Assembly: GCF_000003195.3 (NCBI RefSeq)
Contig: NW_018396402.1
Coordinates: forward strand, 369,390-433,389
Origin: Sorghum bicolor
Lineage: Eukaryota > Streptophyta > Magnoliopsida > Poales > Poaceae
Reading direction: 5' to 3'
Length of the DNA stretch: 64,000 nt
The notes beneath the pieces are model-generated. The model saw only the letters and a program-made list of their open reading frames with translations, did not search any database and was not told the origin of the DNA. The first letter of the stretch is position 1. The number at the start of each line of letters is the position of its first letter. The translations under genes were made by a program, and so were the position numbers. Shown here piece by piece: positions 22,305-33,496 of the stretch.

Positions 22305-25300
22305 CTATTTGGGGTCGAGGTCGGTGCTGATTGTCAGCACCTTGCCGTCGGAGTTGTTGGGGTCGAGCGGGATCTTCTTAGTACCTTCCACCGCCTCGAA
22401 GCTGCCCGCATGACGTTTAGGTTCTGGAGCCTCAGCGGCCATGGCTTCGAGCTTCGCAACGAGCTCGGTGGAGCTCTCGACCGCCTCCCCGTACTCGACG
22501 CACTCGACGTCGCACTCGTACGCGTGCTCAAAGGAAGAACTGATGGTGATGACGCCTTTGGGACCAGGCATCTTCAGCTTCAAGTATGTGTAGTTGGGTA
22601 TAGCCATGAACTTGGCGTAGCCCGGGCGTCCGATGATGGCGTGGTACGTGCCTCGGAACCCAACCACCTCAAAGGTGAGGGTCTCCTTCCTGAAGTTGGC
22701 CGCCGTTCCGAAGCAGACCGGTAGGTCGATTCGACCTACTGGCAGTGCTTTTTTCCCTGGTACGACGCCATGGAAGCCGCCGGCGCTTGGCTGGAGGCGT
22801 TCTCTATCGATGCCGAGGAGATCGAGGGTCTCGAGGTAGATGATGTTGAGGCTGCTGCCGCCGTCCATCAGCACTTTCGAGAGTCGGGTGTTGACGATGA
22901 TGGGGTCGACGACGAGCGGGTAGACGCCTGGGGCGACCACCTTGTCGGGGTGATCTTCTCGGTCGAAGGTGATGGGAGTGCTTGACCAGCTAAGATACTG
23001 GGGCACCGCCATCCTTGCTGCAAAGACTTCGCGACGCTCCCTCTTGCGTTGCCTCGTGGTCAACCGAGTCGAAGGCCCGCCATAGATCATGTAGCAGTCG
23101 TGGACGGCGGGGAAGCCGTCGTCATCTTTGTTGTCCTCCTTGCCGCCAGCCTTCTCCTTCTTGGAGTCATCACGCGCATCTTTTTTGAGCCCCTGACCGT
23201 CGAAATGCTTTCTCAGCATGCGACAATCCTTGAGTTTGTGGTTAGCGCCTCCCTTATGGTAAGGGCACGGCTCCTCCAACATCTTGTCGAAGATGCCTCC
23301 CTCCGGAGGGCCTCGCGGCTTCTTTCGATCCATCGTGGCGACGAGGTCGTCACCCGAATCTCCCTGGTGGAACTGCCGTACTTTCTGCTTCTTTTTATTT
23401 TTCTTGAGGCCTCGACTGGAAGTCCCTTCTTCATCGACGGGCTGCTTGCCTTTTCTTCCTTCTGAGCTGAAGAAAGCGCCGACTGCCTCCTCCCCTGCCG
23501 CGTAGTTAGCTACTACGTCCATCAGCTCGTCGACGGTCTGAGGTCGATTGCGGCCTAATTCCCGCACCAAGTCTCGACTGGTGGTGCCCGAGACAAACGC
23601 CAAGATGACGTCGTGGTCGGGGATGTGTGGCAACTCAGTGCGTTGCTTCGAGAAGCGTCGAGCGTACTCCCGAAGAGTCTCTCCTGTCTTCTGCTTGCAT
23701 TTGCTGAGGTCCCACGAGTTCCCTGGCCGTATATAGGTCCCTTTGAAGTTACCCTCGAAGACTCTGACCAGGTCAACCCAATTGTGAATCTGATTGGCTG
23801 GGAGTTCCTCGAGCCATCGACGGGCGGTGTCGGAGAGGAAAAGGGGTAGTTGCCTGATGATGGCTCGATCATCCCCCCGAGCGCCGCCTAGCTGACAAGC
23901 CAGCCTGAAATCGGCCAGCCATAGCTCTGGCTTGGTTTCTCCATTGTACTTCGCGATGCTGGTTGGGGGTCAGAATGGACTAGGCAGGGGCGTGCTGCGA
24001 ATCGCTCTGCTGAACACCCGCGGGCCTGGTGGCTCGGGGGCCACCCGGTCCTCGTCGCTGTCGTACCTCCCACCGCGATGCGCGCTATAACCACGTTCTT
24101 CCGCGTCTCCGTGCCGTCGGCGTCTATTTTCTTTGACGTCGTGTCGCGCGTCGTGTCGACGTTGATTGTCGGCAGGGAGGATGAGAGCGGTCTTTCTGCC
24201 TCGAGGGGGAGGTTGTTGCTGGACAGACACCTCCTCTTCGATTAGAGGCTGTTCGTCGCGCTTCTCTGTGGCAGCTCCTCGTCGTCGAGATGCCGAACTT
24301 TCGGCTTGTTGAACTGCTGCCACCTGGAGCAACGTCTGAACTTCATCTCGAATTCGTCGGGCCTGGGAATTCGATGGTTCTGGCATGTTACGCAGCAGCA
24401 TCGTCGCTGCCACTACATTCTGGCCTGCTCGAGGGAAACGGCCGACAGGTTGCTCCGCCTCCGTGTCACCGACGATCTGTCGATGTACCTCTCGAGCGCG
24501 TCTGCGGACACTTCCGCCTGGCGGGTAGGGCAGGTCTTGTTCGAGGATTTGCTCGAGCAGGACGAGGCGCTCGCGATCTTCGTCGAGCTTCATCTTGAGC
24601 TCCCGCAGCTGCGCGAGCTGCGCAGTTCTATCTTCCTGGGGAAGAGGGTCGAACCGTCCGTCGTTCCCAGGCGTCCTGGGGTCTTCTTGCGCCGCGAGGG
24701 CTCGTCCACCCGCAACAGCATCCCGTGTCTCGTCGGTGGTTTCTGCCGCCCCGTCGAGGTGATAGCATTCCCTCGTAGGGTCATAGCTGTCTGTCTCGGA
24801 GTCGGAGTCTGGCTCGGCAGCGTGGAAACATTCACGTCCTTCCTCCAGCCATCGTTGCCTGAGGGAGGTGATCGAGTATCGTCCGGGGCCTAGACGGCGG
24901 AGGCCCCGTACTCGGGAAAGGTCCGGCAGTTCGGACGTCGGCCGCCGCTCTTCGGAACTACGTGGGATGACCATTGGTCTTTCCACGTATGTCTGAGCGT
25001 TTGGGCATATCGTCTTGGCGAGCGATGCCGCGGCGTTGTCCAATCCGAACGGCAGTGCCGCCCTTGGAGAGAACAACCCGCGTGGAGGTTGCCTAGCTGC
25101 GGTGGGGGAGGGTGCGCGAGACGCGTCTCCCTCCGTCGTCGCGTGGTGCTGAGTCGTCGCGCTTGTTGCTCGGTCACACGGTGTTGCCGGCCCGGGGCCC
25201 GCATCCTGCCTTGCACGAGTTGTTGGTCGTGCCGAAGCAAGGGGGCCGCGGTGGTGCTGCCCGCGCCTCTTCTTAGGCGGGGAGGCGTGGTGGTGAGGGC

Positions 25301-25457
25301 GTCTTGGAGCCTTCAACCGTGCTGGCGTAACGCGGACTCCTCCTGGTCCTTTGACCGAGAGCAAGATCATGTCGTAGCCGAAGCCCGTAGACATGAACTC
25401 GAGACTCCCAAACCAAATCACCGTGGAGTGCGGAAGCGGCGAGGCGGGAGTAGCCAT
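22305..25457 (-). pseudogene. gag: Gag-protease of element 1, interrupted by in-frame TGA
   Basis: The ATG at 25457-25455 (MATPASPLPHS) is chosen because the frame before it runs into the primer-binding site. The first 495 codons form a charged N-terminal region ending at TGA (23970-23972). The same frame then continues open to 22305 through the retrotransposon gag domain (WLEELPANQIHNW, about 23800), a Cys/His finger (CPYHKGGANHKLKDC, about 23250) and an aspartic protease site (VLMDGGSSLNI, about 22865). The equivalent codon in element 2 is CGA (Arg), so the TGA is a C-to-T mutation at a CpG. A second stop, TAG at 22305-22307, separates protease from RT. Gag makes the particle and protease matures it; this copy cannot make full-length product without readthrough. 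Confidence 0.85.
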
Positions 25458-25496
25458 CCGGAAAGTGGTGGGAAATCGGTGAAAAACACGCAGGAC

Positions 25497-25514
25497 CCCT
25501 ACCTGGCGCGCCAA
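25497..25514 (-). promoter_or_regulatory. Primer-binding-site-like sequence of element 1
   Basis: Directly inside the right LTR. The minus strand reads TGGCGCGCCAGGTAGGGG, starting with the TGG expected of a site complementary to a tRNA 3' end. Which tRNA it pairs with was not determined. Element 2 keeps the same motif at about 52175-52192. Confidence 0.7.
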
Positions 25515-25515
25515 C

Positions 25516-26565
25516 TGTTGGTGTTTTTTCCCCGGGGGGGGTCACACCAACGAGTAAATTTGTATGCGTGCTCCCCTTTCCGGATGGTGATGCAAGAAGA
25601 CACAGAGATTTATCCTGGTTCGGGCAAGAGAAGGCCCTACGTCCAGCGGGGGGAGAGAGTTTGTATTATCTTGCACCTAAGTGCTTGTACAGGGGCGAAT
25701 ACAAGCGTGGAATGAAATGTGTCGCTCTACTACGTGTGTGTGTGTGTTTTTGCGTTGTGATGTCCCTCTCTTCTATTCCTGAGTCCCTCCTTTTATAGCT
25801 CCAAGGAGAGACACAGGGTACATGCATAGATGTTAGAGTAGGGATCGATAGCCGCATGGAGCGCTGACCTACTCGAGGCTTCCGTACGGCATGGCCTCGA
25901 GCCGTCCCATCTTGATAGCTTGGTGATGATTACGCGTGCTCCCTCGTGCTGCCCTGCCAGCCGCCTTGTGCTGGTTCTGAGGTCGCACGCTCGTATGGTA
26001 TGGTGGCGGATCCGGCGGAGTAGCTGTGGCGTTGTCAGTCGACGCCCGACTTGTCCCTGGGAAGGGACCTTGTTCGGTCGAGGGTCGGGCGCCGCGTAAT
26101 ATGCCGATATCTGGAGCGCTGACCTTGGGTGTCTCGAGGGGGTCCCGATTAGACGTTCCATCCTTGTTTCCTGTGTCCTGACTCGCCCTGGGTCGTTCGG
26201 TGGGAAGGCTGCAAAAGGAACGATGGGACAGAAGCTTGCTCCCTATCACGCCTTCCGTGGCCTGTGTGTTAGGTGGGGAAGCGTCAGGTGCATTTAATGC
26301 TTCGGCTCGCGTGCGCGCGTCGGGCGGCGGACAGTGTCCTCACGCCTGGCACCTCTCAGTTCGCTCGAGCCCGCTTCCGTCATCGAGGGCAGCCGTCGTT
26401 CGAGTCCTGAACCGATTCGCTCGAGGCTATTTCCGTCTTCGAGGCTGCGACTGTCGATGGCGGCACGTACGTAAGATGAGAGCGTCGAATTAAGGGTCTC
26501 GACCTTCGTACGGGCAATCTCATAATGTGCCTTACTGAGGGTACCCCTAACCGATACCCTCGACA
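25516..26565 (-). repeat. Element 1 right LTR (5' LTR in element sense)
   Basis: 1050 bp. The minus strand carries a TATAAAAG box at 25790-25797, which should drive gag-pol. Equal to the left LTR apart from one G in a G-run. Followed by the target duplication GGTCT at 26566-26570. Confidence 0.95.
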
Positions 26566-26570
26566 GGTCT

Positions 26571-27647
26571 GCATTACCACCTGTGCCAGGCAAAACTATA
26601 GCGGCTTCGCCAAAGTTCAGAGGGGAACGAGTTGCCGATTCTTCTTCATCGAGTTCATAGTCCTCGGCTATATCCCTGGGGAAGCGCTGTGCAAAGAGGT
26701 CAAACTCAAGGCGCTTGTGCATGTGGAGACTAAGCCACATATTGATGAACCACCAGGGACCCCCTAAGTTGCCGATGGGTTGACCAAGCAGTAGTTTCTG
26801 GGCTACCTGGTGGAGGAGGTGATAAGCAGAGCCGAGCAGGTATCGGCCGAGGGGAAATCAGCCACCATTAGCTAATCTTTCTGCTGCCGATAGGTAGACA
26901 GAAGTTGGTCCTGCCGATCGACCACAGAATACAAACTTATCTAGCCACATATTCAGGAAGGTGGTCTGCTCCTTTATACTGACAGGTCCAGTTCTACGAT
27001 ACTTCTGAATATACCCTGACCAACCGCCGATAGAATGAGTTTCCACCCTCGCACTGGGTTTGGTGTCAAACAGGTGGGTGGTATCGACAGTGGATATATC
27101 TAAGCCAGTGAGCATAAGCACATCGGCAAGTGTAGGAGAAGCGGGGCCATGGCCAAACACAAAAGCATTAAGGGTGTCTGACCAAAAGTATGAAGCGGCG
27201 ATCAGCAGTGATTCATTTCTCTCCATATCGGCAAGAGACAATCTAATGCACTGATCTAATTTCCGTTCAGCCCATTGGACCTCATTTGAGTTACTGACTC
27301 TTAGGAACCAGTCCTTCCATCCCTTGGTAGGACTGGGCCTGGAACGGAAGGCATCTTTCCATAGATCTAGAGAAAAATTCTCGGCTCTAAAGGGGATTCT
27401 GTTTGTCTCTGCATTTATAAGATCGGTGGGATCTAAGTTTCCTAGTGGACCAAGGCATTGGAGGTGGGGTTGATCGGTAGGGATTACGATCTTGTCGGCC
27501 AAATTCTAAAGGATTTAAGGATAAAAGAAAAACAAGAAGAAAAGGGAATATTCAGTAAAAGGAATTACGAATGAATAAAGGTACGGCAAGAATACAAAAA
27601 AAGGAGGAAGGTAAGCTAACCTCAGGGACGACGAAGTTGACGGCCAT
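26571..27647 (-). pseudogene. PMD-type antisense accessory gene, 5' half
   Basis: The ATG at 27647-27645 opens a 9-codon exon (MAVNFVVPE) ending at a GT donor (27620). A 115-bp intron (27506-27620) ends in TTTAG, and the second exon starts NLADKIVIPTDQ and runs into the retroelement insertion at 26570. Residues such as FWSDTLNAFVFGHGPASPTLADVLMLTGLDI match the plant mobile domain (PMD, aminotransferase-like, PF10536) found in MAIN-type proteins and in many grass retroelements. An in-frame TGA at 26858-26860 interrupts it, consistent with CGA-to-TGA. The frame is the same on both sides of that stop and resumes across the insertion at 12252. The gene lies antisense to the retroelement whose 3' LTR is at 28197. 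The role of element-borne PMD proteins is unknown; host PMD proteins act in silencing and genome stability. Confidence 0.8.
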
Positions 27648-28196
27648 TGCCCCACGAAGAAGAAGATCGAAAAACTTGGGGGGAAGTTCTTGCTGGAGTT
27701 CTTGGGGTTCTCGAACAGCGCCGCCGCTAGAAAAGCAGAGTTGGGGCTGTAGAATGATGCGATGGAGAAGGAATACCCGAGAAGGGAGTATTTATAGGAC
27801 AAAACGGGCAAGGGCAAATTTGACTTATCTCTTCGCCGTATCCGTGAAATCCGAGGGTACTCAGGTGGATATGGTAACTGTTCGCATGATAATCAAGGGA
27901 TTGCGCAGGTGATTTGACAGGAAGCGGTCATGATCTGGAGATATTTCACTGTGCGGGATTTCTTGGTCGGTCCATCGGTAGTTCCCTCTAACGGTAATAT
28001 TGCCGATGGGCGCATAAGCGGAGAGATCCGGTTCGGAAGGTTGAGGAATTCGAGGAACCTGCAGGAAAATCGGGACTAGGTTGTTCAGATTTAAACGGTC
28101 GGTTACCAAACTGAAAGAATTAATTGCGGAAAGGCATCATTACTGCAGAGAATTTTGGAGCATTAATGATTTTATACTCCGAAATTGGGGGGCATG
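27648..28196 (-). promoter_or_regulatory. Promoter and leader of the PMD gene, between it and the 3' LTR
   Basis: No coding frame of note. On the minus strand a TATAAATA box lies at 27789-27796, about 142 bp before the ATG, followed by a C/T-rich leader. On the plus strand the region ends in a polypurine tract (AAATTGGGGGG, 28182-28192) four bases before the LTR. Confidence 0.65.
28182..28192 (+). promoter_or_regulatory. Polypurine tract of element 3
   Basis: AAATTGGGGGG just upstream of an LTR start. It shows that the LTR to its right is a 3' LTR and that this element runs in plus orientation, opposite to the PMD gene. Confidence 0.65.
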
Positions 28197-28894
28197 TGTT
28201 GACACCGTTTTTAGACACGTACCTAGGGGATCGGTAAAGTATAGATCGGCAGATGGAGTAACATTAACTAGCCTGCAGGGGAGTTGCCGATGAGGGCGGT
28301 TGCCGATGAAGAGACAGCCGAATGTGACTAAGTTCAGAAGTGGTGACGCGCTCGTGCCGATGGTCAGTGTTAGTCTTTACCGATGGCTATGATAAGAAGT
28401 CTACCGATGACTCGGAAGGAGAACGTGAAGGTTGCCAATTGACTTGTGGTGGTGTCCCGGTCTGTTACGGGAGGATAGTTTTACATTTTTCATAGATATT
28501 TAAATTCGTTTTGTATACGGATTCCGTTTAATTTGGAATTCGAGTCCTAGTCGTGTCTGATTGTAGCTCTTTGAGCAGGGTATAAATGTAGACCCTAGGG
28601 CCTTGTAATGAGACATCTATCAATCAATCAAACACAAGTTTTTACTCATATTCCAGCATCTACTTTTTCGACGACTTTATCATATTTTCCTTTTTATTAC
28701 GAGTTCTTAGGAGTTCGTCGACTTAAGCTCGGCGTATTCTCGAGTTCCGCGTGAATACCTCTTGGCCGTGACATCTGGGCGCATCGCTGTTGTTGGGACC
28801 AAAGTATTCGAGTAAGGTCAAATCGGCTGTCACGCCTTAACGTTTGAATCGGGTATTAGCCCTTTGTGTTTGCAGATCAACTTTTGCACCAACA
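28197..28894 (+). mobile_element. 3' LTR of element 3 (PMD-carrying LTR retroelement, otherwise truncated)
   Basis: 698 bp with inverted ends TGTTG...CAACA, preceded by a polypurine tract and followed immediately by satellite (GTGCTAATC). A TATA-like TATAAATG lies at 28581-28588. The predicted target duplication would be GTGCT (28895-28899), but no partner exists on the left side because the 5' LTR, gag and pol of this element are missing from the window. The antisense gene next to the 3' LTR is the same arrangement as in Tat-lineage elements, so Tat membership is likely but not shown by pol. Confidence 0.75.
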
Positions 28895-31800
28895 GTGCTA
28901 ATCTTGATGCAACATAGGTGTATAATTTCCAAGGAACATACCATATTCTTAGAAATCAATTTGGACGCACCCAATGGAACTCCTAGACGACGTGTGTCAT
29001 ATGGAATCTTGCTTCGGTCCGTTTGTAGACATTGTAAGTTTTAGTGCAAGATAGGTGCACAGTTTGCGCCTAATGCACCATAGTCTAAGAAACCATTTTA
29101 GATGCACTATTTGGTACTCCTGGGTGAAGAGGCTCAAGTGGAAGCTTGGTTCGGTCAGTTTGGAGATAGTGCTAATCCTTATGCAAGGTAGGTGCATGGT
29201 TTGCATGGAACATACCATTTGCTTGGAAAATCAATTTGGATTCACCCGATGGAACTCCTTGATGACGTGTGTCATTTGGAATCTCGCTTCGGTCCATTTG
29301 GAGACATTGTTAGTTTCGTTGCAAGATAGGTGCACAGTTTGCACCGAATGCACCATAGTCTAAGAAACCATTTTGGATGCACTTGTTGGTACTCCTAGGT
29401 GAAGGGGCTCAAGTGGATGCTCGGTTCGGTCTGTTTGGAGATAGTGCAAATCTTGATGCAAGATAGGTGCACGGTTTGCATGGAACATACCAAATACATA
29501 GAAATCAATCTAGACGCACATGATGGAACTCCTAGATGACGTGTGTCATACGAAATCTTGCTTCGGTCTGTTTGGAGACAATATTAGTTTCTGTGCAAGA
29601 TAGGTGCAAGGTTTGCAGATAATGCAGCATAGACTAAGAAACCATTTTGGACGCACCCGATGGTACTCCTAGGTAAAAGGCTCAAGTGAAAGCTCGGTTC
29701 GGTCTGTTTAGAGATAGTGCTAATCCTTATGCAAGATAGGTGCACGATTTGCATGGAGTATACCATATGCTCAGAAATAAATTTGGACACACCAGATGGC
29801 ACTCCTAGATGGGTGTCATATGGAATCTCACTTCGGTCCATTTAGAGACTGTGTTAGTTTCGGTGCAAGATAGTTGCACGGTTTGCACCAAATGCACCAT
29901 AGGATAAGAAACCATTTTGGATGCACCTGTTGGTACTCCTAGGTCACGGGGCTCAAGTGAAAGCTCGGTTTGGTCTGTTTGGAGATAGTGCTAATCTTGA
30001 TGCAAGATAGATGCACGGTTTGCGTGGAACATACGATATGCTCATAAATCAATTAGGACGCACCTGATATAACTCCTTGATGATGTGTGTCATAAGGAAT
30101 CTTACTTCGGTTCATTTAGAGACAGTGTTAGTTTTGGTAGAAGATATGTGCATGGTTTACGCCTAATGCACCGTAGGCTAAGAAACCATTTTAGACACAC
30201 CCGATAGTACCCGTAGTTGAAGAGGCTCAAGTGGAGGCTCGATTTGGTCTATTCGGATAAAGTGCTAATCTTGATGCAATATAGTTGCACAGTTTGCATG
30301 GCATGTACCATATGTTAAGAAATCAAATTGGACGCACCCAATGGAACTCCTAGATGACGTGTGTCACATGGAATCTCGCTTCGCTCTGTTTGGAGACAAT
30401 GATAGTTTTGGTGCAAGATAGGTGCACAGTTTGCACCTAATGCACCATAGTCTAAGAAACCATTTTGGATGCACTTGTTGGTACTCCTAGGTGAAGGGGC
30501 TCAAGTGGATGCTCGGTTCGATCTATTTGAAGATAGTGCTAATCTTGATGCAAGATAGGTGCACGGTTTGCATGGAACATACCATATGCTTGGAAATCAA
30601 TTTGGATGCACCCGATGGAACTCCTTGATGATGTGTGTCATATGGAATCTCGCTTTGGTCTGTTTAGAAACAGTGTTAGTTTCGGTGCAATTTATGTGCA
30701 TGGTTCGCGCCTAATGTACCATAGTCTAAGAAACCATTTTGGAAGCACCTATTGGTACTTCGGTGAAGAGGCTCAAGTGGAAGCTCGGTTTGATCTATTT
30801 GGAGATAGTGCTAATATTGATGCAAGATAGGTGCATGATTTGCAAAGAACATACCATATGCTTAGAAATCAATTTGGACGCACCCAATGGAACTCCTAGA
30901 TCACGTGTGTCATATGGAATCCTGCTTCGGACCATTTGTAGACATTGTAAGTTTTAGTGCAAGATAGGTGCATAGTTTGCGCCTAATGCACCATAGTCTA
31001 AGAAACCATTTTGGACGCACTATTTGGTACTCCTGGGTGAAGAGGCTCAAATGGAAGCATGGTTTGGTCAGTTTGGAGATAGTGCTAATCCTTATGCAAG
31101 GTAGGTGCATGGTTTGCATGGAACATACCATATGCTTGGAAATCAATTTGGATGCACCCGATGGAACTCCTTGATGACGTGTGTCATTTGGTATCTCGCT
31201 TTGGTCCATTTGGAGATATTGTTAGTTTCGGTGCAAGATATGTGCACAGTTTGCACCTAATGCACCATAGTCTAAGAATCCATTTTGTATGCACTTGTTG
31301 GTACACCTAGGTGAAGGGGCTCAAGTGGATGCTCGGTTTGGTCTATTTGGAGATAGTGCTAATCTTGATCCAAGATAGGTGCACGGTTTGCATGGAACAT
31401 ACCAAATGCTTGGAAATCAATCTGGACGCACATGATGGAACTACTAGATGACGTGTGTCATACGAAATCTTGCTTCGGTCTATTTGGAGATAGTGTTAGT
31501 TTCGGTGCAAGATAGGTGCAAGGTTTGTACATAATGCAGCATAGGCTAAGAAACCTTTTTGGACGCATCCGATGGTACTCCTAGGTAAAAGGCTCAAGTG
31601 AAAGCTCGGTTTGGTCTATTTGGAGAGAGTGCTAATCTTGATGCAAGATAGTTGCATGGTCTGCATAGAACGTACCATATGCTTAAAAATTAATTTGGAC
31701 ACACCCGATAGAACTCCTTGATGAGGTGTGTCATATGGAATCTCGCTTTGGTGTGGTTAGAGATAGTATTAGTTTTGGTGTAAGATCTGTGCAGGGTTTG

Positions 31801-33496
31801 CGCCTAATACACCAAAGTCTAAGAAACCATTTTGGAAGCACCTGTTGGTACTCCTAGGTGAAGAGGCTCAAGTGGAGGCTCGGTTTGTTCTATTTAGAGA
31901 TAGTCCTAATCTTGATGCAAGATAGGTGCACGATTTGCATGGAACATACTATATGTTCAGAAATCAATTTGGACACACCAGATGGAACTCCTAGATGACA
32001 TGTGTCATATGGAATCTCACTTCAGTCCATTTAGAGACAGCGTTAGTTTTGGTGCAAGATATGCACCATAGGATAAGAAACCATTTTGGACGCACCCGAT
32101 GGTACTCCTAGGTCAAGGGGCTCAAGTGAAAGCTCCGTTTCGTCTGTTTGGAGATAGTGCTAATCTTAATGCAAGATAGATGCACGGTTTGCATGGAACA
32201 CATGATATGCTCAGAAATCAATTACGACGCACCTGATATAACTCCTTGATGATGTGTGTCATATGGAATTTTGCTTCGGTTCGTTTAGAGACAGTGTTAG
32301 TGTTGGTAGAAGATATGTGCACGGTTTACGCCTATTGCACCATAGGCTAAGAAACAATTTTAGACGCACCCGATGGTACTCATAGTTGAAGAGGCTCAAG
32401 TGGAGGCTCGATTTGGTATGTTCAGATATAGTGCTAATCTTGATGCAAGATAGTTGCACAGTTTGCATGGAACGTACCATATGTTAAGAAATCAATTTGG
32501 ACGCACCTAATGGAACTCCTAGATGATGGGTGTCATATGGAACCTCGCTTTGGTGTGTTTAGAGTTAATGTTAGTTTCGGTGCAAGATAGGTGCATAGTT
32601 TGTGCCTAATGCACCAGTCTAAGAAACCATTTTTGACGCACTTGTTGTACTCCTAGATGAAGAGGCTCAAGTGGAAGCTCGGTTCGGTCTGTTTGGAGAT
32701 ACTGCTAACATTGATGCAAGATTGGTGCACGGTTTGCATGGAACATACCATATGCTTGGAAATCAATTTGGATGCACCCGATGGAACTCCTTGATGACGT
32801 GTGTCATATGGAATCTCACTTTGGCCTATTTAGAAATAGTGTTGGTTTCAGTGCAATATATGTGCATGGTTTATGCCTAATGCACCATAGTCTAAGAAAC
32901 CATTTTGGAAGCACCTGTTGGTACTTCGGTGAAGAGGCTCAAGTGGAAGCTCGGTTTGATCTGTTTGGAGATAGTGCTAATCTTGGTGCAAGATAGGTGC
33001 ATGATTTGCAAGGAACATACCATGTGCTTAGAAATCAATTTGGACGCACCCAATGGAACTCCTAGATGACTTGTGTCATATGGAATCTTGCTTCGGTCCA
33101 TTTGTAGACATTGTAAGTTTTAGTGCAAGATAGGTGCACAGTTTGCGCCTATTGCACCATAGTCTAAGAAACCATTTTGGACGCACTATTTGGTACTCTT
33201 GGGTGAAGAGGCTCAAGTGGAAGCTTGGTTTGGTCAGTTTGGAGATAGTGCTAATCCTTATGCAAGGTAGGTGCATGGTTTGCATGGAACATACCATATG
33301 CTTGGAAATCAATCTGGACGCACATGATGGAACTCCTAGATGACGTGTGTCATACGAAATCTTGCTTCGGTCTATTTGGAGACAGTGTTAGTTTCGGTGC
33401 AAGATAGGTGCTAGGTTTGCACATAATGCAGCATAGGCTAAGAAACCATTTTGGACGCACCCTACTCCTTGGAAAAAGGCTCAAGTGAAAGCTTGG
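28895..33496 (+). repeat. 137-bp satellite array with 16-monomer HOR
   Basis: Alternating A/B monomers. The marker CTGATATAA occurs at about 30063 and 32230, 2167 bp apart, spanning eight distinct dimers in order. The next cycle (32230 onward) loses one dimer: at 33243-33330 a variant with CCTTATGCAAGGTAGG runs straight into the end of the following variant (CAATCTGGACGCACATG). That leaves 14 monomers, after subtracting the solo LTR. Confidence 0.92.

Larger units (their letters stand above)
12258..26565 (-). mobile_element. Complete Tat-lineage Ty3/gypsy LTR retrotransposon (element 1)
   Basis: A 14,308-bp element bounded by LTRs that begin TGTTGG and end CTCGACA on the plus strand, flanked by the 5-bp duplication GGTCT (12253-12257 and 26566-26570). 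Gag-pro-pol reads on the minus strand from right to left, so the right LTR is the element's 5' LTR. PBS-like sequence adjoins the right LTR and a polypurine tract adjoins the left one. The pol order is protease, reverse transcriptase, degenerate RNase H, second (archaeal-like) RNase H, integrase; the second RNase H, together with a large antisense gene next to the 3' LTR, marks the Tat lineage (relatives: Grande, RIRE2, Ogre). It is inserted in an exon of a PMD gene. LTRs look identical apart from one G in a G-run, yet gag-pol carries stops. Confidence 0.95.

Noticed and set aside
22077..22724. 215-codon plus-strand ORF over gag-pro
   Set aside because: Shadow of the minus-strand protease/RT frame; codon phase and conserved motifs belong to the other strand.
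25458..25514. Gag starting upstream in the primer-binding site (TTG start)
   Set aside because: The frame is open there by chance; the first ATG is at 25457 and the upstream sequence is the primer-binding site.
30606..30830. Recurrent 60-100-codon ORFs in the satellite (for example starting MHPMELLDDV) that look conserved
   Set aside because: They recur only because the DNA repeats. They appear on both strands at every HOR period and show no coding signature.
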